Shown here: positions 21,199 through 27,636 of the stretch, one piece after another
How positions within the stretch are numbered: the first letter of the stretch is position 1
Layout of the letters: every line of letters starts with the position of its first letter
Source: Ramicandelaber brevisporus
Lineage: Eukaryota; Kickxellomycota; Ramicandelaberales; Ramicandelaberaceae
Direction: 5' to 3'
Length of the DNA stretch: 27,636 nt
Assembly (NCBI GenBank): GCA_025201865.1
Contig: MU602987.1
Span: forward strand, 1-27,636
Notes under the pieces: model-generated
Told to the model about the DNA's origin: nothing
Database searches by the model: none
The model's input: only the letters and a program-made list of their open reading frames with translations
Program-made: the position numbers and the translations under genes

Positions 21199-21996
21199 AC
21201 TTTCAGCGGCGATGATAATGACACAGATGAAGATACAGACGACATCGATGACATTGAGAAACAAGACAGTAGACCAGCTGAAAGCTATGCATTGTCAGTA
21301 TGTCGACGAAAGCTGCCAATATCGTTTGCACTCAACAGTGCGGATGGCCGACGAGTGGGTGTGCTGCATCTGCCAACCCAATTCTTCACCACTGGTTCGT
21401 TGATAGAGGGTGTGATTGATCTTGGGTGCGGCCAAGTGCCATGTTTCCACATATCCATTTGGCTCGAGAGCTTTGAACAGCCTGCAGCCATCAAACCAAC
21501 TACCAGAACCACATCACCTCGAGCGTCCATTTCGAGTGATTCCCCAGTAATGCCAGCAGCATTAACAAACGGATACACTTCACCTCGGAAAAGACGCACA
21601 TCCAGTGTTAGCGGCAGTCTTTTTGTTGGATCCAGTGATGCCGCCACAGTTGCGGAACTTGCCGTTCGATCTCGTCAAGTTCATGCAGAACACCACGAAT
21701 CATGTCGGTTTGTCCACAAATTGGCATTCATGCTACCTGTTCCGATAGATGCAGTGTCGGAATTTGTGACAAGTTGTATCGATCACAAGTGGCAGCTGCG
21801 GGTGGAGCTTGTCGTTGATGCAACCAAGCCGCTTTCATCTCCATCGTCACCACCAATATCTCCGTCACTTCACCAGGCCAGCCAAGTTGTACGGCTAACA
21901 AGACAATGGGATGCACCTGAGCAAGTTAGCGTCGCCAAGCTAAGGTGCAATCTTCCCGTACATGTGTTAGCCATACCGCCATCCTCTCTTAGATAA
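19606..21996 (+). CDS. RGP1: RGP1-like protein, partner of RIC1 in Golgi Rab6/Ypt6 activation
   Basis: ATG 19606 is the first in frame, after a T-rich leader; 796 residues. The N-terminus (RFSRPDDTYYAGERLVCYVTF) is the first arrestin-like strand pair. Diagnostic RGP1 segments follow: LMFCDLELHEGESRTFKYE, IPHRLPPTY, KFIYSLTVVAQ, then HHESCRFVHKLAFMLPVP, HKWQLRVELV, QWDAPEQV and NLPVHVLAIP near the end; each matches the order in human RGP1. RGP1 with RIC1 forms the exchange factor for the Golgi GTPase Ypt6/Rab6, in retrograde traffic. The protein is about twice the human length because of a Gln-rich insert (residues about 65-260), Ser-rich loops and an Ala run (about 21160-21198). No introns. 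Confidence in the family is high. Confidence 0.88.
19788..19872 (+). repeat. CAACCACAGCAG repeat encoding a Gln/Pro run
   Basis: Imperfect 12-bp units of the type CAACCACAGCAG, about seven copies, within the RGP1-like ORF. The number likely varies between strains. Confidence 0.85.
21160..21198 (+). repeat. (GCA)n tract, encodes Ala run
   Basis: About eleven GCA units ending in GCAACAACT, within a Ser/Asp-rich loop of the RGP1-like protein. Confidence 0.9.
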
Positions 21997-22337
21997 ACCT
22001 CTTTGTTTTCTCCTTCTTTTGATATATATATATATAACTTTGCTTTCACTGTATATTCTGTCTGAAGTAGAAAGGCTGTTTACTTGTGCTCTGTTCCGTT
22101 CTGGGTGTGGACGACCACGGTGGTCACAACATTGCAACAGTGGTCCATGGCGTAGCGTCCATTCATTGGAACGAGCTCGTTCGCGTTGAGTGGCTGCCGA
22201 TCCCAATTACTGGAGTGGCCGTATACGATACGCAATCTCAGCACTGAATCTCCAGTACATCGCTATAAGCATCCTTCATACTTGAAGCTCCGTTAATGTT
22301 AAAACTTAGAGTAAGTATAAAATGTTAATAGCATTTG
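21997..22337. other. Intergenic stretch between convergent RGP1 and subtilase genes
   Basis: It holds a short (TA)n at about 22021-22036 and the 3' ends of both genes. A plus-strand frame from about 22085 to 22245 reads like ordinary protein (HNIATVVHGVASIHWNELV) but has no start and no family I know, so I do not call it. Confidence 0.5.
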
Positions 22338-25142
22338 TCAAGATGGTGCGGGGCGGACAATTGCTATTTTCGGAAGCAAAACAGTCTCGTAATCTTCATC
22401 CTTGTTGACATTCCCAAACGGCTTGAGTGCTTCAATGCGAATCTGATACTCGCCATTTGGCACTTTGCTGGCTTGACTTTGACCTCCTGCCTGAATCACT
22501 AGACCATCCCATTCATACTGGTAGCAGAACCTTGGATCACTATCGGTACAACGTGTGGAATACTCTATTATGCCATCCTTGTCAATGAAACCAACACTCT
22601 TTTCGCTGCTGTTGCTGCTGCTACCACCGCCGCCACCATCACTCTTACTGGCATCCAGCACGCGTACTCTGAGCATACGAGTAGGGTGAATCAGCCGAGC
22701 ATAGATGCTTACTGTGCTATTTCCGACCATGGTGAACTTTGGCGGATTATTTGGATCAACTTCTCCCGGTATTATAGCCTTGTTTTTGGCATTGTCAAAG
22801 AGGTACGGAGCACTAGAAGACGACGGATCAAGAATCGGAAACTTGCGATAATCACCCAGCAGACCTGAATATGGCACGCGAACCGCACTGGGCTTGACAG
22901 TGTATGAACCTTTACCATCAGCGCTTGGAATCTTGAATGACCTGGCCCGATGTGGAATAAACTCAATGTATCCTGAGAAGACAAAGAGTTGGTCCTTGGA
23001 TAATCCACCCGGCTCTGTAAACCGCACTTCGACACTCTTCTTTCCCTTTGGGGGAACAATAATCCTCTTTGGAAAGACCTTGATCTGGGCAGAGTTGGGT
23101 GAGAATTCCGGCTTGGTCAAGAACTCACTGTCGGAACCAAATGGAGCAGCTGATTCTGCTGGCTTGTGACTGACTTCGTAAGATATCTTTTCAGAATGAT
23201 AATTGTGGACAGTGAGTTTGTAAACTCGATTCTCGCGTGGACCACCAACTACCGAATCATTAAGTGCCAAGCGACCCGGCACGACCATCGTACGAGAGGC
23301 CAAGGCATCTAGTACATTGATCATGCCACCACCTTGGCGCGCTACAGTTTCAATGCCGGCTTCCCCTTCCTCGCCGTTAGAATATCGCTTACGTGGACTT
23401 GCCGTGGCAATGAGACGCGTAAAGAACTCGGCATAGGTCGTCTTCTTGTCCAGTACTTGTTTTAATAGCGCCAGACTGCCAGACACATATGGAGCGGACA
23501 TGGAGGTACCAGAGAAGATTGCATAGCCTGGGCTCATACGCAATGGCACTGTTGAGAATATTGCTCCTCCAGGTGCACCAACTTCAGGTTTCAGTTCGAG
23601 CAGTGTTCCGGGGCCGTAGCTACTAAAATACGAAACAGTGCCGGCAGTGTCCAATGGATGCGACACGGTATCATCAGTGTCAGAAATCGTGACATCCTTG
23701 CCATCGGCTTTGCCAGCATTAATGATACTCACCATCTGCTCACCATAATGCTGAGTAATCAAGTAAATGGCCAGACCAAAGTTTCCACCGATTGGTCCCC
23801 ATGTCAATACCGGCCTATTGTTATAGAAGATGATGCCAGCTGCGCCATGGTCTGTTATAGCAGCCTTTGCCTTCTCTTCAAATTCACATCCTCCACGTTT
23901 GATCAATGCAATCTTGCCCTTCACATCCATGGTAATCGGACCACATGCTTCTTTATCACCATCTGCGTCAACAAGCTCGACAATTGGGATATCTTTCCAA
24001 CCACCAGTCGCCTTGGGGTTGAGCGGTATATTATGTCCGAACCGGCTATTTGGATCGCTTGAAAGCTTGAATGATTTTGTAAAGAAAGCCGCTGTGTTGT
24101 CGAATGATGCAACAGATAGCACATCACGTCCAATAGATGGTCCAGCAATTTCCCAGAGTCCATGGTCTCCACTGTTTCCCGCCGATGCTACCACCATCGT
24201 TCCCTTCTGCGTAAGGAGCGATGCAGCATGACTGACGGCTCCACCCTCCCAACCAGCATTCGCACCGAGTGACAGATTGATAACATCCATTCCGTCGTTA
24301 TGTGCACGCTCCATTGCTGATATGATGGCATCGTCGTCAGTAGGTCCTGTTTCGGCACAACTAAAAACCTTGTATGCACCAATCGTTGCGCCAGGTGCCA
24401 CACCTCGCATTCCGTACTTGTTGTCAAACGCAGCAATGGTACCTGCAACGTGCGTGCCATGACCGCTGGAGCATCTGTCCTGTGGATCTGGGCTAGGTTT
24501 CTTGACTGGGCTACTACCCGAAGAAAAGTCATCGCCGACAAAGTCATAGCCAAATTTAACGCGGCAGCCAGGTCCGACACCGACAGATTGGCAGCCACCG
24601 AAAGCAGGATGAGTGTAATCGACTCCAGAATCTATCACACCAACTTTGATTCCAGTGCCGTCATAGCCAAGAGTATCGTGCATGATGTCCACACCAGTCA
24701 TGCTGTGCACGGTGTTTGGCGATGTGTCCATTCCTTGCATTTCAACAAATTGCGAGTTGCCGGAATTCGCACTAGCAGCCTTGTGTTCGAAAGTTCTTGC
24801 GTCGAGAACCTTGGGGGCATTGTGAGCGTATACATTATGGACTTCCTTCACACCATATATACGGCGCAGCTCGGAGCGAACAGAGGCAGAGTGGACATTC
24901 AGGTTACTACCATCATCATTATTGACCTGAACATAAACACCAGGAAAGATGCTGTACCGATTCTTGATTTGGATGGAAGTCGGATCAATGCGTTGTTCAA
25001 ATTCTTTAACAGCATTGTCGAATTCAGGTGTGCCATTTTCAGCATCAAACTCGATTATGAATCGATTTGGACGACGGATAGAAGCACCCGATGCTGAAAT
25101 CACAGTAATTGAGAACACTACTAAACTCCAGTTTACCCACAT
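22338..25142 (-). CDS. Secreted subtilisin-like serine protease with PA domain (S8)
   Basis: ATG 25140-25142 is the first in frame and gives a signal peptide (MWVNWSLVVFSITVISASG). 934 residues: an I9-type propeptide (about 28-108), a peptidase S8 domain with Asp171 (GVIDSGVDYTHP), His228 (GHGTHVAGT), oxyanion Asn323 (ASAGNSG) and Ser547 (SGTSMSAPYVSG), a PA domain inserted between His and Ser (about 385-480; RGGCEFEEKA, GAAGIIFYNN), and a C-terminal Fn3-like region. All catalytic residues are present, so it should be active. It cleaves extracellular protein, for feeding or host contact. No introns. It resembles the Vpr-like extracellular proteases of fungi and bacteria. Confidence 0.93.
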   Translation of the reverse strand: MWVNWSLVVFSITVISASGASIRRPNRFIIEFDAENGTPEFDNAVKEFEQRIDPTSIQIKNRYSIFPGVYVQVNNDDGSNLNVHSASVRSELRRIYGVKEVHNVYAHNAPKVLDARTFEHKAASANSGNSQFVEMQGMDTSPNTVHSMTGVDIMHDTLGYDGTGIKVGVIDSGVDYTHPAFGGCQSVGVGPGCRVKFGYDFVGDDFSSGSSPVKKPSPDPQDRCSSGHGTHVAGTIAAFDNKYGMRGVAPGATIGAYKVFSCAETGPTDDDAIISAMERAHNDGMDVINLSLGANAGWEGGAVSHAASLLTQKGTMVVASAGNSGDHGLWEIAGPSIGRDVLSVASFDNTAAFFTKSFKLSSDPNSRFGHNIPLNPKATGGWKDIPIVELVDADGDKEACGPITMDVKGKIALIKRGGCEFEEKAKAAITDHGAAGIIFYNNRPVLTWGPIGGNFGLAIYLITQHYGEQMVSIINAGKADGKDVTISDTDDTVSHPLDTAGTVSYFSSYGPGTLLELKPEVGAPGGAIFSTVPLRMSPGYAIFSGTSMSAPYVSGSLALLKQVLDKKTTYAEFFTRLIATASPRKRYSNGEEGEAGIETVARQGGGMINVLDALASRTMVVPGRLALNDSVVGGPRENRVYKLTVHNYHSEKISYEVSHKPAESAAPFGSDSEFLTKPEFSPNSAQIKVFPKRIIVPPKGKKSVEVRFTEPGGLSKDQLFVFSGYIEFIPHRARSFKIPSADGKGSYTVKPSAVRVPYSGLLGDYRKFPILDPSSSSAPYLFDNAKNKAIIPGEVDPNNPPKFTMVGNSTVSIYARLIHPTRMLRVRVLDASKSDGGGGGSSSNSSEKSVGFIDKDGIIEYSTRCTDSDPRFCYQYEWDGLVIQAGGQSQASKVPNGEYQIRIEALKPFGNVNKDEDYETVLLPKIAIVRPAPS

Positions 25143-25801
25143 ACTTGGTGAAGTGTGTACGATTTGAGGATGAATGGTAATGATAAATGGTAATTGAAGT
25201 GTAAAGTATAGATCAAGACCGTTAAGGGAGATCGTTGAGAAAGACTGTTCAGGCACTTTTAAGACGGTTTGATCAAATTGGCGATCATCCACCTTTATTG
25301 CCTTTCAATTTAGGCAACGTTCAATGTAATTCGGATGGTAATATACATAAAAGGTTCACTGACAAAAGCTCAGATTGCACTTGTTGACGTCAGATAGATT
25401 ATGTTTCAACAAAATGAATAGCTACGCAGTCAATCGAATGGTCTACGAGCAAATCATCTCTCTTTTTGTTAATTTATTTGAAAGGTCAATTGGTCACCGA
25501 CAGTTGATCTGCGTAAATTACATCCAGTGTTTTGGCAGGAGATATTCATAATTGGGTCAATATGCAAATCACGAAAGTCGCGGAATGAACGAGGAGCGTC
25601 GAGATGCGCAGTCACAACGTACGTTCTCATTGGAAGGTTAGTTGCACGTATATTCATCCACCGCACATTGCTGAACGCTACAGTCAATGTCGGTATGAAT
25701 TGGATACTATGATAGACACTCGTTCATCTATCTCTCCCCCATTCTAAATGTTTTTTTAATTTGAAGGAATTACATGATACTGTTATCTATCAGCTGGTTC
25801 C
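25143..25801. other. Upstream region of the subtilase gene
   Basis: About 660 bases without a convincing gene. The overlapping frames at 25469-25712 have no usable start and no family. The subtilase promoter should be here; no standard TATA box is obvious. Confidence 0.5.
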
Positions 25802-26008
25802 TCAATCGTAACACTTCACGGACCGGTACTCACAGCAGAGTGTGCCAACTACTGGAGCTTTGCAGGCAAACCCCCACTTGCATTTGGATTGTCGTGCCAC
25901 CAATCCATCTAGATACCCGATTCCTGTATTCACATTGCAGTATGCGCCGACATATGTTGCACTTGCGATAGCGCCATACAGCAGCACTATAACACCGATG
26001 GTCTTCAT
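25802..26008 (-). CDS. Small secreted cysteine-rich protein, 68 aa
   Basis: ATG 26006-26008, stop 25802-25804. Residues 1 to about 22 form a signal peptide (MKTIGVIVLLYGAIASATYVG). The mature part is about 46 residues with six Cys (one near the start, C-x4-C around KCKWGFAC, an adjacent CC pair, and one near the end), enough for three disulfides. Its TATA box lies about 130 bases upstream. Size and Cys content fit small secreted effector-like or antimicrobial peptides, but I do not recognise a family, so no activity is assigned. Confidence 0.7.
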   Translation of the reverse strand: MKTIGVIVLLYGAIASATYVGAYCNVNTGIGYLDGLVARQSKCKWGFACKAPVVGTLCCEYRSVKCYD

Positions 26009-26135
26009 GTTGAGGTTTTAAGAAGAAGGAGGAAAAAAAAACAACGGTGAGCAGGAGTTTCTCAAGAAAGAGTGAAAAAGGGGGAAGAAGTGACAAACGT
26101 CAATCCATCACGTTGGATCTAAATTGCGCCAATCA

Positions 26136-26145
26136 CTTTTTATAC
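26136..26145 (-). promoter_or_regulatory. TATA box of the Cys-rich peptide gene
   Basis: The minus strand reads GTATAAAAAG about 130 bases before the ATG, and a GATTGG (inverted CCAAT) follows 5 bases later. The position suits a core promoter. Confidence 0.55.
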
Positions 26146-26207
26146 TGACAAAGTACGATACTCTTTTACTGGATATTACGAGGGATACACTTATATTAGA
26201 AGGTGAT

Positions 26208-26618
26208 TTACACAAAGTTTGCGACGATCAATCCAGTAATTGCAAACGGAGCAAATCCAAACGACGCAATGACTGCAAGCTGGCTTGGCTGCGCTCCCGA
26301 GCTGGCAGAGAGAGTTGTGCCCGAAGAACCATCAGTAGCTGAGACCAGTGCAGAGCTTGGCATGGACGGCAGCGTGCCAACGTCAGACGGAAGTGAAGGT
26401 GGAATTGATGCGGAGGCTGTGCCAGATGTCACACTAATGTTATCGGGCAGAGAAACACTTGGTGGCGAAGTAGAGGTTGCCGAGGAAGGCGAGCCAGAAG
26501 TGCCGCCAGAAGCCGAGCTGCCACTAGTACTGGAGGATACTGGCTGACTCGAGCTTGGAGCTTGGGCAGCTGTCAAAGCAGCCAGCAATGATAACATAAA
26601 GGCGATGGAGAAACGCAT
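26208..26618 (-). CDS. Ser/Thr-rich GPI-anchored cell-surface protein, 136 aa
   Basis: ATG 26616-26618, stop 26208-26210. Residues 1-19 are a signal peptide (MRFSIAFMLSLLAALTAAQA). The body is almost wholly Ser, Thr, Gly, Ala and Pro, suited to O-mannosylation. The C-terminus is a hydrophobic segment (LAVIASFGFAPFAITGLIVANFV) after a small-residue stretch, the usual GPI-attachment signal. It is likely displayed on the plasma membrane or wall. The sequence is too low in complexity to name a family. Confidence 0.75.
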   Translation of the reverse strand: MRFSIAFMLSLLAALTAAQAPSSSQPVSSSTSGSSASGGTSGSPSSATSTSPPSVSLPDNISVTSGTASASIPPSLPSDVGTLPSMPSSALVSATDGSSGTTLSASSGAQPSQLAVIASFGFAPFAITGLIVANFV

Positions 26619-26647
26619 AGTTGTGCAGGAAAAAATGGGGATCAAAG

Positions 26648-26702
26648 GATGAGAGATGAGATGAGAGATGAGATGAAAGATGAGATGAGAGATGAGATGA
26701 AA
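26648..26702. repeat. GATGAGA-type minisatellite in the leader of the surface-protein gene
   Basis: Imperfect units of GAGATGA/AGATGAAA, about seven in 55 bases, between the TATA box and the ATG. On the sense strand it is a CT-rich CATCTCAT series. Confidence 0.85.
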
Positions 26703-26754
26703 AGCACAAATGATACGGCCGGATTAGACTGATGCTACTATGTTTCCAGTCCAT

Positions 26755-26762
26755 CTTTTATA
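26755..26762 (-). promoter_or_regulatory. TATA box of the surface-protein gene
   Basis: The minus strand reads TATAAAAG about 140 bases before the ATG, nearly the same spacing as in the neighbouring peptide gene. Confidence 0.6.
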
Positions 26763-26933
26763 TTGCGTACGCACACCATTGATCTTTTTTTGCTTTTCTC
26801 TTTTTACGATACTGTCCTTGCTGACCTTCACCGTGTTGCCTTTAACGGGGAATGTGGCGAAACATTCGCATTCGTGTCTACTTTGACTTCTCCCAAAAGA
26901 AAAAAACTAATAACAACAATAACTGACACACAC

Positions 26934-27636
26934 ATGAGCCGAACCGCCGAGATCATCACGCTTCAGTTTGGCGTAACCGCCAATCACGTAGGAGCGCACG
27001 TCTGGAATCTGCAAGAGTCGTATCCAGAGGAGCTCAGCGAGCGCGGCGTGGTTGATCACGAGGTTCTGTATCGCCGCGTCGAGCAATCAAAACATCGATC
27101 GCAATATCAATTTGACGAGCCATCGGCATCATCGAGTGCGCCGCTGCTAACGCCAAGAGCGCTTATATTTAGCAGAAGCCGTGGTGAGGTTGGCGGCTTT
27201 GGAAGTTGGGGTGACGTTGCTCGCTCTGGTGCCACAAAAACCGCAACAACAACAGCGGCAGCAACAGCAACAGCAGCAGCAGCAGGTAATGAAAAGGTAG
27301 CATGGAGTGGAGAGGTTACGCGACACGATCTGTATCAGCAACAGGAGCAACAGCAGCAGCAGCAACAGTCATCTCGGACCGAACTACATGGCGCCAGCGG
27401 TGGCAACAGCGCCAAGAACAGTGTTGGTGATGATATTCAACTGTGGACCGACTTCTTCATGCCACACGCACCGAATCCTAGTCGAATGCTCGTATCGATG
27501 GGTGATCTTGGTGCATCTGTCGCAAGCACGCGCCGCCTTCTCTCTCAATCTCATCAGCATGATCAAGGCTTTGACGATTACAGCAATTTAGACTCAATTC
27601 TGTCAGGTGACAACGAGCAAATGTCAGCACATGGTG
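26934..27636 (+). CDS. DML1: DML1/Misato-family protein, N-terminal part (cut by window edge)
   Basis: ATG 26934-26936 follows an A-rich leader; the frame is open to the right edge (234 codons plus one base). The start EIITLQFGVTANHVGAHVWN is the Misato segment-II tubulin-like beginning, and TPRALIFSR is the next conserved strand. After a Thr/Ala run and a Gln run comes DDIQLWTDFF, matching the W-x-D-F motif that opens the following conserved block. The family is needed for mitochondrial DNA inheritance and morphology in yeast and for division-related roles in animals. The repeat-encoded inserts make it longer than usual at this point. Family call is firm; the C-terminus is outside the window. 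Confidence 0.85.
   Translation, partial: MSRTAEIITLQFGVTANHVGAHVWNLQESYPEELSERGVVDHEVLYRRVEQSKHRSQYQFDEPSASSSAPLLTPRALIFSRSRGEVGGFGSWGDVARSGATKTATTTAAATATAAAAGNEKVAWSGEVTRHDLYQQQEQQQQQQQSSRTELHGASGGNSAKNSVGDDIQLWTDFFMPHAPNPSRMLVSMGDLGASVASTRRLLSQSHQHDQGFDDYSNLDSILSGDNEQMSAHG

Noticed and set aside
25143-25292. 50-residue N-terminal extension of the subtilase
   Set aside because: It has no ATG and lies before a clear signal peptide beginning at the ATG of 25142.
25469-25712. Overlapping ORFs upstream of the subtilase
   Set aside because: The minus frame starts with TTG, the plus frame has no family, and the two shadow each other.
1-27636. tRNA, rRNA or CRISPR array
   Set aside because: I looked for tRNA B-box-like GGTTCGA words and for regularly spaced repeats with unique spacers and saw none; tandem repeats here have no spacers.

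Overview
The window looks like nuclear DNA of an early-diverging, intron-poor fungus. RGP1, DML1/Misato, a CRZ1-type zinc-finger factor, a PA-domain subtilase and a GPI-type Ser/Thr-rich protein are all fungal or eukaryotic. Long genes (RGP1-like, CRZ1-like, subtilase) read through without introns. Proteins carry many poly-Gln and poly-Ala runs, and intergenic DNA is full of triplet and longer tandem repeats. The exact lineage cannot be read from the sequence; a zoopagomycete-type fungus is only a guess.

Layout. Bases 1-248 (minus) hold the N-terminus of a homeobox protein that runs off the left edge, behind an unusually long CT-rich, repeat-rich upstream region. Bases 2.6-6.6 kb hold no gene I can identify, only degenerate tandem repeats, isolated TATA-like sites and a few weak ORFs. 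Bases 6.9-15.7 kb are a mosaic built from copies of one unfamiliar multidomain gene family: an SR-rich N-terminus, a partial ubiquitin-protease-like fold, an endonuclease/exonuclease/phosphatase (EEP) domain, an HLH-like module, a poly-Gln linker, a second HLH-like module and a TALE-like homeodomain. One copy (plus strand) carries the front part, a 130-N gap with a 1,398-bp duplicate on each side, then runs in frame through a CAG tract into a CRZ1-like factor. A second copy (minus strand, 6.9-8.4 kb) carries only the back part and abuts, at a GAT/TCA repeat, a 2-oxoglutarate oxygenase ORF that has also lost its start.

The right half is ordinary and gene dense: a zinc-finger fragment resembling the DUF3505 class, RGP1, a secreted subtilase, a small secreted Cys-rich peptide, a GPI-type Ser/Thr-rich surface protein, and the start of DML1/Misato running off the right edge. 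The subtilase, peptide and surface protein form a run of three secreted products on one strand.

The most interesting signal is the multidomain family and the fact that each of its visible joints lies in a triplet repeat. Whether these joints are real rearrangements or assembly joins cannot be settled from this sequence alone, and the gap makes an assembly cause a serious possibility for at least one of them.
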